This document shows, in pieces, positions 34,341 to 47,174 of a stretch of DNA of 64,000 bases; position 1 is the stretch's first letter, and each line of letters starts with the position of its first letter. A program made the position numbers and the translations under genes. The notes under the pieces were generated by a model. It ran no database searches. It worked only from the letters and a program-made list of their open reading frames with translations, and was not told the origin of the DNA. The stretch comes from Lytechinus variegatus (taxonomy: Eukaryota; Echinodermata; Echinoidea; Temnopleuroida; Toxopneustidae): positions 30,581,783 to 30,645,782 of the forward strand of contig NC_054751.1 in the NCBI RefSeq assembly GCF_018143015.1. The letters run 5' to 3'.

Positions 34341-36002
34341 ACTGTTTTAAACTTTCAGTGCAATAGATGAAGAATTAGAGTTGGGGCTTGTAAAGAAAAA
34401 TACAGTGATGATAACATTCACTTTCAAATGCGATGTTCACTTCTGTCATTTCACCCCTTGAGGCAGTTAGTTGCAAAATAAGAAAAACAGTGTGTGATCA
34501 ACTTACTATATGGGCAATTTATGTATGTAACGAAATTGCCCATGTTGGTTACCTAAATAGAAAAAAGAAATGCGTAAAGTGCTCGCACACTAACAAGACG
34601 AATGGAGTGGGTGTGGAAGAGTGGGTGATAGTGTATGCGCACGCACGAATGGGTATGCGTGATTCAGGTGCAGCTTGCTCGTTCGTGCGGAGCAAGTAGA
34701 TTAGTAGACTTGTTAACTTCAAACAAAGGGGGGGGGGAATGAACACTGTATTTTTAAGTACGAATGTGCCTCTTGGCATGTATATTCCTCGAAACCATTG
34801 GGATAAAATTATCCAAAGAGACACTCTTTATCTATGCATATTAACCCAATTAGCATGAATTATGTAAATTAGCCTCTAAAATGAGTAATTTATTTAAAGT
34901 ACTTGTAAAAATGTAAACCTACTTCATATAAATGTCAAATTTGATGCAAAGCTTTGGTGGAAGTAGCATAAGAAAACTAATGAAAAAAAAAGAATGCGGT
35001 AACCATACATTTCATTACCTTATTTGCATAAATTATAACATTGTCAATAAAAGGTGGCTCTTTTTCAAATGATTCTGGATAATCTAAATTGAATAAATGT
35101 GGTATGTAAATAATAAATGGTTGGAATGTGTCTTAGGGTTTGGTAAAGACATAGGACAAACGAACGTTTTGAAATATGCAAATGATCCCTAATTACCGTA
35201 ATTTATGCATAAAACTGAAAATGCTTTGAACACTAGAAAAACCGCCTTAATATTAAAACATGTCTTACTCGGGAAAATCTAATTATGATGAAAAAAAAAA
35301 GAAACTGTACATGAGAAGAATGTTTCTTTGTAATATTCAATATTTGCGTTAAATTCATTTTGTTTGTGATATTTTTATTGCATATTTTGCATAATTTTAG
35401 TACTATATTAAGCTTTTGTGTGATTTTTGAATTTCTAAATTTAATAAATATTGATATATGTTTTAAAGAGGGTTGTATTCGGGCACAAGGGATTCACTAC
35501 ATCTATGCAAATGACCACTTATTACCATAAATACATATTAATGAGTTAACCTATACTAATTCCATGAATAGTGTAAAACACTTCAATCACGAAAATTAGG
35601 CATTTTACTCAGTACTCACTTTGTATGGATGTAGGAAAAGAAAACATTTACCAACGGGCTGGTTATCCATCCATAATGTCGTCTAATTTGCATAAACAAT
35701 GTATAAATTATGCTCAAATTACCATGCATGATGTAAATTCGATTATAAAATGGCTTAGTTTCGCAGTTTATAACTGATTCCCGATTAAAATGTGGCACAA
35801 CTAACATTAACGTTCATATTATGACATGAAGAGAAAAGTAAATACAGATAGAACAGTTTGTTGGGTGTAGATACAACTTTTAATATTATGCTAATTACAA
35901 TTGGTATAATTATATAGTTCAAGACTGTGTATTATTCCTTTGTTTGTATCAACTAAATTTATTCTCGTCTAACGTATACATGGGGGGTTATATTTACAAA
36001 CG

Positions 36003-37990
36003 TTTGATTTGATTTGATTTGACTTCATTTTACATATTTCACAAATACAAACAACAATATGAAAACAATATCAGAAAACTCATGAGAATACAAATCAGAC
36101 AAGGCATAACAATTGGAATTAAAGACAATTTAAAAGAGTGAAATATGAGGGAACCTGCATAAAAAAAAACGAAGCTTGTTAAGTCTGCAGGATCCAGAAA
36201 AAATATCAGTCTTAATGAGTAGGAGAGGAGAGGTAAGTAAATTGATTATAATAAAGTAATGCCAAAATGTGACAATTGTGGATATGTATAAGGAATACAA
36301 AAAATAAAAATAAAAAGGAGTCTGCCACTCTATGACTAGTATTTATTACTCATTACTCAGCCAGAACGTATTAACAAAGTACATGTTTATAAAAATTTAC
36401 ACAGGGAAATTATAAGAATTGATAAGCATCGCTTTCAATTTTCGTTTGAATATATTAAGTGAGGCACAATGTACCATATCATGGGGAAGATCGTTCCAAA
36501 ACCTGGGCACTTCAAATGCAATTGTTCTCTGAGCAAAGAGAGTGCGAGTCCGCGGAAGGTGATAGGAGTCACTTAGCCGGGTGGGATATGTGTGGATTAG
36601 ATTGTTCCTTTGAAACATAGAAGCAATTATATCAGGCAATTCATCTTTTGAAAGCTGAAACATGAATATACCAACTTGAAATGCATATACATGTATACCA
36701 GAAATTTTGAGTACTTTATTTTGGAAAAATAATGGATTTGTATGGGAATAAAAACCAACTTGATTAACCACCCTAATCGCTCGTTTTTGTGTCGTGAATA
36801 TTTTCTCAATTTAAGTTGTATTGCAATTACTCAGGCTAATATTCCACAATTCATATGGGATAAAACAAGTGTGGAATATAATGTTTTTAAAATGTAAACA
36901 GGGAAAAAATATTTTAGTTTATTCAGAATGCCAGTGTTTCGAGAAGATATCTTACATATATAATCAATTTGGCATTTCCATGATAATTCCTGATCAATGT
37001 AAAGACCGAGAAATTTGGTAGAATAAACTTGTTGCACATTAACTTTGTTCATAATTACATGGTCCGACAAAGAATTCAGAGAGTTACTGAAAAGCATAAA
37101 ATTTGTTTTGTTTACATTGAGTGACAACTTGTTTGCTTGAATCCATGTCTGAACATGCTGCAATTCCCTATTCAAAATGGTAAGTAGTGAATTAGGGTTA
37201 CGGTGTATAAAAAAAGGTGAGAGTCATCCGCGAAAAGAATAAATGATAGGTCATTTTATGAATTATTAAAATCATTAATATACAACAAGAAAAGCAGTGG
37301 GCCTAGGAGTGATCCTTGCTGTACACCACAAGAAATAGTTTTCATTTGAGATATATGATCTTCTATTGAAACATATTGTTTTCTGTTAGTTAAGTAACTC
37401 GTGAACCATTCCAAGGGCTTTCCACGCACACCATAATGTGATAAATTGCAAAGCAAAATATCATGATTAATCGTGTCAAAGGCCTTGGAAAGGTCCAGGA
37501 ATACGCCAACTGTGTGCAGAGAATTATCAATAGCATTTGCCACTTTGTGAATAAAAGAAAGTAAAGCGTGTACAGTGGAACGTTTTTTTTCTAAAACCAA
37601 ATTGGGAATCGCATAAAATATGAATATCAGATAAGAAATTTATCAAACGAGAATAGATCAATCATTCAAGAATTTTAGACAGGGAAGTAAGGAGTGAAAT
37701 TGGACGATAGTTGCTGACAATCCGTCTATCGCCTTTTTTTAAACACTGGAACAACCTTGGCTACTTTCATATTTTTAGGAACCAGACCAGTTACCAACGA
37801 TTGGTTTAATATAAAAGTCAATGGAGTTAAAATTTAATTAATGACACGTTTTATGACACAATTTGTAAGTTCGTCGTTGGTCCCACAGTTAAATAAACTT
37901 TAAGAGTTCACAGTCTGAAACTTTATGAGTTTCCTATATAAACGCTAAACAAATTTTATATTTAAACCTCTTCTGCTCTTGGAAAAATTA
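36003..37990 (-). pseudogene. 5'-truncated CR1/jockey-type LINE
   Basis: On the minus strand, from right to left: a reverse-transcriptase block with FLDLSKAFDTINHDILL and GVQQGSLLGPLLFLLYINDF (37256-37600), an LFADDSH motif just after it near 37217-37240 in a shifted frame, then ANKLSLNVNKTNFMLFSN and FLGLYIDQELSWK (36831-37175). A C-terminal region with PTRLSDSYHLPRTRT and FWNDLPHDM follows (36397-36640). The 3' end is a short AAATC repeat at 36003-36022. It lacks the endonuclease and has frameshifts. Confidence 0.85.
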
Positions 37991-38208
37991 GAGAAAGACA
38001 AAAAAGGTTCCTGTGAATGCTTAGTTTGAGCCATGTTTTTGGCAAACAAGTTACTTACATACGATGTTATTTAAGGAACTCTGCACTTCAAACATTTTCT
38101 TGTTTATGCTTAGTTCCTACTTGTACATATCAACATTGCTAAAATCATAAACGATGTCATATTAATTTTCTGAATATCATGGCATAAATCCATCAGAAAG
38201 TTATATTT

Positions 38209-38463
38209 TTAGATACTGAAAGAAGAATTGTAAAGGAAATAACATTCATCCAGTTTTTTTTCTCCAAGGCAGTTCATTGCATAATAAGAATATTTCAGAA
38301 TGTCTTGATTAAACTTCGGTATGTAGGCATTAGGTAGAGTAATGCTTGCTATCCTTACTATAATTTGGCTAATCTTGTGTGTCCTTCCGTTTGTTCGTTT
38401 GTTTTGACGGCGATTTTCTTCGTGGTTTTCCACTCTTTTGAGCTGGAATTTTTTCAAAGACAT
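38209..38463 (-). other. Conserved 84-residue frame, copy 1 of inverted pair
   Basis: An open frame with the segment RTHKISQII-RIA-ITLP and YIPKFNQDI-KY-YYAMN, shared with the plus-strand frame at 40402-40680. No known domain was recognised. Conservation of the frame between two diverged copies hints at a former coding segment of the TA-flanked element, but this could be chance. Confidence 0.35.
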
Positions 38464-39073
38464 GGTTAAATCGTTCGTAGATTGTCATGAGGGGGTTGTT
38501 TGTGGTATTTTGATGGCATTATTTAAAGTATTTTCAACCTCTTAACAAGTCTACTAGTTGTCAAATGTTCTTTTTTCATCAAACTGTCTCGTAAATTACC
38601 CATGTGACTATAATTGCGTTGATTTTAGAAATGACTTTGATTGCATGAATTTAATTCTTAGGGACGACGTCAGAAAAAAACAAATAAAATTCAAATTGGA
38701 AATACTGTTAGCAGCATCACAAGCTAACACAATTGCCGGTAGACATCGTGTGGAGATAACGGTATCGGGCATGAAGACGGAAACAGAAATCTCCATCGCG
38801 AAAAGATACAAGAGAAAATGATATAAGAAAAGCCCAGCGAACACTTAACATCATTCAGTATTATGTCACATCACTGGCTCCCATTCATTTCCAAGATGCA
38901 TCCAACTAGAAGCGTCTTTGTCGTATAGATCACCCCCCCCCCAAAAAAAAGCGGAAATTTCTTCGGTATCATGTGGTTGCATGTTAATTGTGCTAAATCT
39001 TTCGAGAGGCAAATCAACAAAATTGATAATCCTACTTCACTTCATTCTTTCTCTTATTATTAAACATTTGCAC

Positions 39074-39295
39074 TCTTAAAATAGTTGAGCAAAAAAATGC
39101 CCAGCTGTTAACCAACCCTGGGCAACACAATGTCCACACAACTATTGGTTAAAATCGGTCCAAATCGGGTAAAAAACCCCTAGTAATTGGGCAATAAATT
39201 TCCTCATTGGAAAATAATTGCCCAGAATATATATTTTTCCAACATATTACCCAACATTGTGGACAGTATGTTGTCCAACATGTTAAGTGTGTGTT
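39074..39295 (+). repeat. MITE, GGGCAA type, copy 1
   Basis: Starts with CACTCTTAAAATAGTTG and contains CCCAGCTGTTAACCAACCCTGGGCAACA. Its ending has ACATTGTGGACAGTATGTTGTCC. A reverse-orientation relative lies at 49905-50140 (TTGGGCAACATACTGTCGAC ... CTGCCCAGGGTTGGTTAA). Confidence 0.6.
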
Positions 39296-39649
39296 ATCTT
39301 ATGTTGACATGATTTATTTTCTTTTATGATACATTTGCTGTTTGGTAATGTTTCTATGTTTTCCTTTATTTTGAATATGCTTTTCTATCATACATCTTAT
39401 TTGGTTATGTTTGAATATTTTGCTTTTACAACTTTTGTATTCTGGTATTTTTTCTTTTAATCACGGCCTCGCTGAAAAACAGCTATATGCTGATTGCAGA
39501 AAACCGTTATATTTTATTTTTAACCGTGGATGAATAAAGTTAAACAAGCAAACAAAACTATCGACAGTTGCCAGCTGTTGTTGAAAGGAGGGGGGGGGGG
39601 GGGGGGGTGATAAAATGAGTGAGACAGAAACAGTGGTGGCAGTGGCGTA

Positions 39650-39850
39650 CCTAGGATTTTCCACAGGGGGCAAAATCGTCCGCCAAATTTGACAAGCAAA
39701 AAAAAGGTCTTCAACCGCAAATAAAGGATTTCGTACCAGAAAAAAAGTGACAAGCAAAAAAGAAAAGGAAAAAAAGGTCTTCAGCTGCAACAGGGATATG
39801 GAAGATGAAGGGGGCCTCTGTTGGCTCGTCAGGGGGGGGGAGCACAGGGA
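39650..39850 (+). mobile_element. Fragment of a hAT-like element (CAGTGGCGTACCTAGG end)
   Basis: A CAGTGGCGTACCTAGGATTTT terminus preceded by a long G run. No matching right end is found. The two overlapping antisense frames here have no domain. Confidence 0.45.
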
Positions 39851-39884
39851 AACGTCCCTTGCATGGGTCGTGACTCTATGAGAG

Positions 39885-40020
39885 AGACAGAGAGTGTGAA
39901 AATGAGACAGTGAAAAAATGAATGTGAGAGACAGTGGGGAAAATCAGAGAGAGATGAACTTAAGAGAGAGAGAGATTGATAAAGAAAACAAAAGAGGGAG
40001 AGAGAGAAAAAAGAGGTTGT
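39885..40020. repeat. GAGA-rich low-complexity tract
   Basis: AGAGAGAGA-rich DNA, purine-biased on the plus strand. No gene. Confidence 0.75.
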
Positions 40021-40291
40021 AAAAGATGTTAATTGTGTTCAAAAGATTAAAGTTGTATGGCTTCCATGGGCTTTTAAATCTTTTTTTAAGTAGCCTATAG
40101 GCCTAGGTCTAAGCTATAGATTTCTAGATCTAGAGTTTTATAAGTAACGTTAAGTTCTGTCGGCCTAACGTTAGAGCCTACTCAAGGCTAGATATATAAA
40201 TTTAGTTAAATCTAACTGTCAGGCTAATTAACTGTTAACTGTTCTAACTATTCTGATTTAAACCCCTCCCCCATACAAATTTAAAAAAAAG

Positions 40292-41155
40292 TTACGAATT
40301 GTAAAAACACTTTAAATAATGCGATCAAAATACCACAAACAAACCCCTCATGACAATCGACGAACAATTCAACCATGTCTTGAACAAAATTTCCAGCTCG
40401 AATGAGTGGAAAACCACGGAGCCAAAATCGCCGTCAAACGAACGTAAGGACACACAAGATTAGCCAAATTATAGCAAGGATAGCAATCATTACTCTGCCT
40501 AGTGCCTACATACCGAAGTTTAATCAAGACATTCAGAAATATACGTATTATGCAATGAACTTCCTTGGAGAAAACAAAACTAACTGGATGAATGTTATTT
40601 CTCTTACAATTCTTCTTTCAGTATATAAAACTATAATAGACCAGTTCGTAGTTACTTTATGGGCAATTTTGGTCAAATGACCTTTCATTTCTTTCATCAT
40701 GATAGGCAGATTTCAAAGCAAGATATTACGTAAGCTTGCCTTACATAGCAGGATGAAGAAATTGAATAGACCAGGTGACTAGAATAGCACACCAATGACC
40801 ACTTGATGAAGGTATTTGTTGCATTCCTACTTTGAATGCATATCTTAGCATGTTGCACAATGTACTTAACAAACTGTGAAATACCAGTCGTTCGTGGAAG
40901 CATTGTTGTTTTTTGTGGATGTAAATGAAAACTACAATTCAAAAGAATATATGAATAATCAAGACACCAAAGTTGGTGCTTATCTCATTTGATTTTAAAC
41001 CACCATGTCACTTTAGTACAAATGACCTTCTTGTGATCATGCGTAGAATCTTTTGATCATGCGCAGAAAGGAACTACGAACTGGCTTATTTTTCTGATGG
41101 ATTTATGCCATGATTCAGATATTAAAATGACATCGTTTATTTCAATTCATTTACT
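40292..41155 (+). mobile_element. Relative of the right end of the 34704-38554 element, inverted
   Basis: ACTTTAAATAATGCGATCAAAATACC at about 40308 and the following 370 bp match the reverse complement of 38209-38540. The segment near 41085-41140 (CTGATGGATTTATGCCATGATTCAG) matches the reverse complement of 38155-38200. The intervening 40690-41080 part has no counterpart and may be an insertion. The outer 13-bp end is degraded here. Confidence 0.6.
40402..40680 (+). other. Conserved 92-residue frame, copy 2 of inverted pair
   Basis: Shares about 45 residues with the minus-strand frame at 38209-38463 and stays open past it. Function unknown; see that entry. Confidence 0.35.
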
Positions 41156-41504
41156 GGTTTCTGCAACACTTTTTCATAAACACATGAACAATGAAAATAC
41201 GATAATAATGTACGTATAACTAACAAGCAAAACATTGAACATAATTGCATTTTCTTTTAATATATATCGATTGTTAGAAGGTTGCAGGGGTTACCACTAT
41301 AAGCTAAGCTTGACTGCGTAGCAGCCCCAGGAAACAATTATTATTCATCCAACATATCTTAACGTAAGGGTGCAGGTGCAAAATGACGGGGGGGGGGGGG
41401 GCGCTTGGTCCTCACAATGTATTTTTTATTTTGAGTCTTGGTTGTTTTTTTCTTGTTTTGGTAATTATGTGTTTCATTAGATAAAGAGAAAGACAATTTT
41501 GAAA

Positions 41505-41800
41505 TTAACTCTCTGAATACTTGTTCAATGATAATGTTTTAATACCTTTTTTAAAGGGAGAAATTAATCTTAACTGTTTGAGTGAATCTGGCAATGTATT
41601 CCATAATGCCAAGCCCATGATGTCTAAGTGTTTTATGTGCTAATAGTGTTCTGGGATTGTCTCAGTGAATATTCTGATATGTCCGTGTTGGGTATGAATT
41701 TAAGTTGCTATTATATGAAAAGAAATCGGTAAACACAGGAGGAAGCAGTTTGTAATGATATTTACACATAAAAATAGTATTTATATCATCAAATTAATCA
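41505..41800 (-). pseudogene. LINE 3'-end fragment
   Basis: The minus strand reads IMGLALWNTLPDSLKQLRLI, like the C-terminal end of CR1-type ORF2 proteins (compare FWNDLPHDM at 36400). Heavily truncated. Confidence 0.6.
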
Positions 41801-42099
41801 TAAACTTGGGCATGTTCAGAAGGACAAGAAACCCCCCCAAAAAGGTTTGTTTGATGATTGATAAGGGGAATCAGTGCACCAACTTGAAAGAAAACGTGAA
41901 TGATGGATGAGTAAAATAAGCTGAAATATAAAGGAGAATCCACAAGCTAATCACCATTTGCGAAAAGGAAATTTACCAGAGAAATTTTTGACTTTTTATT
42001 TCTTTTAAAAAGTTACATTGATTTAACTTACTGCAGTAGCTTATTCTCTAAAAATGAAAACAAAAATAGTATAAGGCATCATACAGACACGACCCGTTG

Positions 42100-42815
42100 T
42101 CTTAATCATTGTGCATCTCCTTTTATCAAACATGGACTGTCAAATATTATTTTGGCCCTTGTGAACATGCTCAAGGTTGTGAATTGATGAGCCTGGTTAG
42201 ATCAAATAGATTTCCCTGGTCAGATCAGGGAATTCCGTGGTCATAATGTACAAAGGGGGTCATTATATGCTACAAAGTGCAGGATACACAGCAGTGCTGC
42301 ATGCATGCAAATTTGGAACGGGCTGAAAAGCACCACTATAATAGACTGTATATTCAAAAACACTGAAGCGAGACCAATAATTTTTTTTATAGAAGTTAGA
42401 ACATGAAATGAACTTCCTAGTTTCATATGTTTCATTGAAAATTTATTTTATTTTTTGAAGTAATTTAGCCGCATATTATAGGGCTTGGGGGCGCGCTGAG
42501 TGGCCTTTTATTACACTGAAATATTGATGTTTGCTTTTCCATTTTCACTTTAATGCTTCGGCAGATTTTGATTGGCTTTGTTCAATAAAAACAAATAAAG
42601 GGATAACCCCAAGGGATCTCAATACCATGAAAGGAATTGAACACCATGGTTTTCCGGCAAAAATGAAATGTCATTGATAAAAATGTGTGAGTCTATATAG
42701 CCCAAGGAGAACAATTGTTCATAAAGAAACAGAGGCATTCGAGCTACAAATCACAAGTTCTTATGAACTTTTCAGTAGTTCCGTTTTTCTTTATACATGT
42801 CATTTAATTCTTCTA
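42100..42815. other. Intergenic stretch, nothing recognised
   Basis: No supported gene or matched repeat. Confidence 0.35.
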
Positions 42816-42818
42816 CAC

Positions 42819-42821
<3 letters not shown>

Positions 42822-42862
<41 letters not shown>

Positions 42863-43016
42863 AATAAAGTTACACAGATAACGTGTGGTTCATCAGTACT
42901 TTATTGATTTGCTACTCAGAGTTTCACGCAGATGCGATCTTCAGGCAACAATAAAGGCTAGTGGAAATACCATTTGAACATCGAGCACTCTTAATTACAA
43001 GGATAGCATTCACCAA

Positions 43017-43073
<57 letters not shown>
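42822..43073. repeat. Two (TA)n microsatellites with a 160-bp spacer
   Basis: (TA)n at 42822-42857 and 43017-43072. The spacer contains GTTACACAGATAACGTGTGG and TGCTACTCAGAGTTTCACGC; it is not coding. Confidence 0.9.
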
Positions 43074-43076
<3 letters not shown>

Positions 43077-43287
43077 TTTTTTATATTGGTGAGGAAATAC
43101 ATAAATTGAACTTGGACCTGTCTTCTACAAAACTTACTTATGGGATATGGACCCGTGAGTAAACAAAATAGCAGTTGGATATAAACCCGTCTGAAAATTA
43201 CAAATCAGAAACGTGCTTTTACGTTTGATTTTCATAGCGGCGTTCTCCTAAATGTATAACTATTGATTTATGTAGAACCGCTCTCTT

Positions 43288-43570
43288 AAAGGACAAGTCC
43301 ACCCCAACATAAAAATTTATTTGATTAAAAGAGAAAAATTCAATAAGCATAACACTGAAAATTTCATCAAAATCGGATGTAAAATAAGAAAGTTATGACA
43401 AAAAAAATTCACAAAACAGTAAATATGCACATCCTGGTTGGTATGTAAATGAGGAGACTGATGACGTCATGCACTCACTATTTCTTTTGTATTATATAAA
43501 ATATTAAATATTCTAATTTTCTCCTCATTGTCAAGCGAAACAGTGATCAATTCCTCCCTACACATGTGAT
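43288..43570. repeat. MITE half, AAAGGACAAGTCCACC type
   Basis: TTAAAGGACAAGTCCACC followed by CTGAAAATTTCATCAAAATCGG is the same terminus as both ends of the complete element at 62647-63228. The opposite end is not found here, so this is a truncated copy. Confidence 0.65.
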
Positions 43571-44096
43571 ATTAGCATTGCTTAATATTCAGTCAGGTCA
43601 TTTTGTCCCCTTAGTCTATGTTTTAAGCCCCCTTTTCAACTAACGTTAAAGTGCGCTTTTCAGGTTTTTAGTCTAGTCTAGTTCAGGGCACCCGAAATAC
43701 AGAGCTATATGAAGCAAATACAAAACACAATGTATCGGCTATAATTATAAAAATCATAAAGATATTCTTGTTTCATATAACTTTGTATCGAATTATCCTA
43801 AGAAAATTAATGTTCAGTTATTCATATTGACTTTGCATATCAGGCAATTCCATTTTCACATCATTAACTATGCAGACATACACTGCTCCAGGTACTATTA
43901 TAAGCAAATGCATTGTGTTTTACGAAGTAAGAATGCCCTTCTGTAAAATTGTACTTGATTTGTATAGCTTTATATTACTTTGTATTGTGTTTTGAATGGA
44001 AATGAAATAAAAGAATTGAATTGTTATTTTCCATTTCCGGCATTTAAAAGTAAAACATATTTCCCATCAACATTTACATTTTCTTTTCATCTACAG

Positions 44097-44399
44097 CTTT
44101 CCTTGAACAGGTCTAACTGCAGACTTGGAGCCAGACTGCAATGCCATAAATGCTCAGCAATCGGTCACAAATCGAAATTCTGCCCGAATTGGTATCAGGA
44201 GAGAGAGAGAGAGCCTAACCTATCGAGTCGATCGAACCTCAAGATTCGTACTGGTTACCGACTGACTCTTGATACATTATCACCCGCCGTGACAGCGATT
44301 ACTAGTATAATAATCAATGCTACTGCAGAAAAAGCAAAAAGACCCTTGGTAGAATTTGAGGACGAGATCATATTGACACCGGAATTCAATACGAACTAA
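44097..44399 (+). pseudogene. CCHC zinc-knuckle fragment (Gag-like or isolated exon)
   Basis: An open segment with a CCHC knuckle CHKCSAIGHKSKFC (44142-44183; C-x2-C-x4-H-x4-C). It is preceded by a good splice-acceptor-like tract TTTTCTTTTCATCTACAG (ends 44096) and ends at a stop at 44397-44399. Downstream sequence to about 44580 can be read in another frame with several acidic residues but no protease or reverse transcriptase. It could be the relic of an LTR-retrotransposon Gag or an exon of a nucleic-acid-binding protein. No LTRs were found. I cannot decide between the two. Confidence 0.4.
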
Positions 44400-47174
44400 A
44401 TGTTCATGAATTAATAATCAACGTACTTGATTCGAGTAGCGAATGTCAATCAAATGTGAGAATTTAGGAATATGATAGTTTCGAACCATTCAGAAATCAC
44501 AATATCGATCATATCAACCAGGCATTCGATGGGTACGAGTCTCGAGTAAATTTTAATAAAAACGTGGATTTTGAACGAACATAAATTATACGATCAGAAA
44601 ATCATGCCTTGAAAATACAAGTTGTATCCTTGTCATGAACAAAAAAAGTGGCATTGAGATACACTTAGGTGAACATGAATGAAGCTGAAAGCAACCATGG
44701 CAACCTTAACACACACACACTTGACCCTAAATCTCCCGGGGTATTTTGATTCTTGTATTACCGGGGGGGGGGGGGGAATTATGGCCCCCCTTAAGATCTC
44801 AGCCGCGGAATGCGCGATCACAACGAAAATTTGCATGATGGTAGAAAAAGACGTAATCTACGCAGTTGCATTGGTAAATTTCACTGAATTCCTATATTTT
44901 TTTTATTTTATATGAATTAATTATGCTAATTTATTCATGAAATCATACTTTTTGCTTTTTGCTCTGATTCACTAATAGTCCAGTCAATCTAGCCAGAATA
45001 GGGGGGTGACCCGCCACTAATTGCTACACTTGATTTTCCACTGCAATGCTTTCCAGGAAGGTCCCCTTAACAACATACTAAAAGTCCCAAAAATCCAAGC
45101 AGTGGAAACATACGAAATTTGCATATTATGCAAATTAGCCATTAATAGTTAGAAAAATAAGGAAAATAGTCCAAAGATTACAAATTAAGCGTCCAAAACA
45201 ATTTGATTTGAGCGAAAAGTAGTGATAAATAACTGTATTCAATGTTTTTATTCAAAAGCGCAAACAAATCTACCTAATTTGCATATTATGCAAATAAGCA
45301 TCCTTATATGGAAAAATTTAAAGATATTGCAATTGTTCTCATATAGACTGCTTGAAAACATTTGATTTATGTAGACATTTATATGCTACTATCACTAAGC
45401 ATGAGAATTCATCGCAATGCCTGAAAATTAATTTGCATATTATGCAAATTAGCCATTAAAAATAGGAAATGAGGAAAATAATCCAAAGATTATATTATTA
45501 AATGTCAAAAGCAATTAATTTGAACAAAATTTTAATGATGAATAAATAAGTACAATGTTTTTATTTTAAAAAGCTAGCAAATCTGCCTCATTTGCATATT
45601 ATGCAAATAGGTATCCATATATGGAAAATGTCAAGAAATTTTGATTTTCTCACATTGACTGTTGTTCAAATCATTATGCTGCTATCACTAAGCATGCATA
45701 TTTATCCTAATATAATTTGTATTTAAGGGAAATACTGGAAATGTGCTCTTCACGTCCTAAAACCATGTTGTTAGTCTGACAAGATGATGCAATTGGCAAG
45801 AACAAAGCACATTATTTGAAATTGGTGAGTAGTTTGTTAGAGCTGACATCGCTTTCTTATATGGATGGGAACGACAGAAGGGAGGCCAAGAAAAGCAAAC
45901 TTATGGCAGGTGAGATCTGATGAGTAGTCTCATAAAGAAGTGTAACAGAGATTCCATCTGGCCTAGTAGCTTCATGCAGATTGCTTTCTTTAACAATTTC
46001 TTCAGTAGTTTGGCTACACCCGCTTGACTAAAAAATAATATGTTTTCTGGCCATGTCTGGGTCAGAACAGGGTTCCAGGACTAGCAGAGCAGCGTCATCA
46101 TCATCATGATCAGTGGTAAATACTAAGACTAAAAAATCTGTTGTCTTCCAATGTCTTGCATGATATTAAGGGCTTCCAACATGCTAGTTGTTACAGCCTG
46201 GATCATTGCCAATCCGGTCAACAAATTATGTACTATAGGCTTGTCTATAACCATTCTATGGTCCTCTAATGCATTGTAGCTATTCTGAGCTTCACCTTAC
46301 TGATGCTTTAGGAGCTCAACATGCGCAAGCCTTCCTATAAAACTTTTTTTCCGACACAATTTATGTCCAGTGTCTCATTGAGGCGCCTTGTGTCGGAAGA
46401 AGACAAGGGTAATGGTTTTGTTCTTGTCAAAGTCCTCTTGATTGACGTTCAATCTCCTATGCTTGACTTGTCGGATTTCAGTATGTACAGAGAGTTGTAT
46501 GATTGTCCAAAGTACATCTGCATGACACTATGAAATTCAGCATTCCTCCAGAAGACATCCTTGTAGTCGTACCATAATTTCTGAAAGGTTTATTCCACTG
46601 TATACCCTCACGGTATACCAATGAATAACACAAAGTGGCAAACAAATCCTGGAATGGGTACACACTGTTTAATCAATGTTGGATGGTATTTGATGGTGAT
46701 GTTAATGGTGTTCCGTTGGCTTAGTCCTTATTCTGTTAACGTCTACTTGGTTGTTCATTGTATCACTGAGGAATTTCCATTTGCCATAAATATCAGGAAA
46801 TTGATATTATTTGCATACGATTTGCTTAGAAACTATAGCTACAATATATGGAGATAGTTGCCATCCTTAGGAGATTCATCAAAGAGGAAAGAACAGAAAA
46901 CGGATGCTTCATCCTGAAGCAGCAACTGGATTCAGCAAGGACGTCTAATCATGATTCCTGTATCTGAAAAGATGTCTATATACACTTTAAGCCTTTATCA
47001 TGACTTTATGAATGGATTTCATGTCGCTCGTATGGGCAAATGCTCATTGGTACAGTACTTATAAACCATGCCCAGGGATCTCGTGATCCAAGGAAGTTAC
47101 TCATATTCACCACCAAGACAAGTGGTGTGCTACAAGGAACAAATATTCAAAGCTAACGAGCTTTTATTTGTACT

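Larger units (their letters stand above)
34704..38554. mobile_element. 3.85-kb insertion with 13-bp inverted ends and TA duplication
   Basis: Bounded by GTAGACTTGTTAA and TTAACAAGTCTAC, with TA on each side (34702-34703 and 38555-38556). The empty site is visible in unit A at about 29667-29675. TA target duplication fits Tc1/mariner-like or other TA-targeting elements; no transposase domain was recognised. It carries an AT-rich left part (34720-36000), a nested LINE fragment (36003-37990) and a right part (38150-38540) that also occurs, inverted, at about 40300-41150. Confidence 0.75.
29874..38752. repeat. Tandem segmental duplication, unit B
   Basis: Second unit, directly abutting unit A at the shared GAGATA. 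The unit ends before GAGATA at 38753-38758. It is longer than A because it keeps about 1.05 kb more LINE sequence beside the GPCR and carries a 3,851-bp insertion at 34704-38554. Relative to A it lacks about 300 bp (the hAT-MITE region) and about 480 bp. Confidence 0.85.

Noticed and set aside
46321..46857. Possible transposase in the interior of the long-armed element
   Set aside because: The short frames show no DDE or DNA-binding motif that I recognise; not called.
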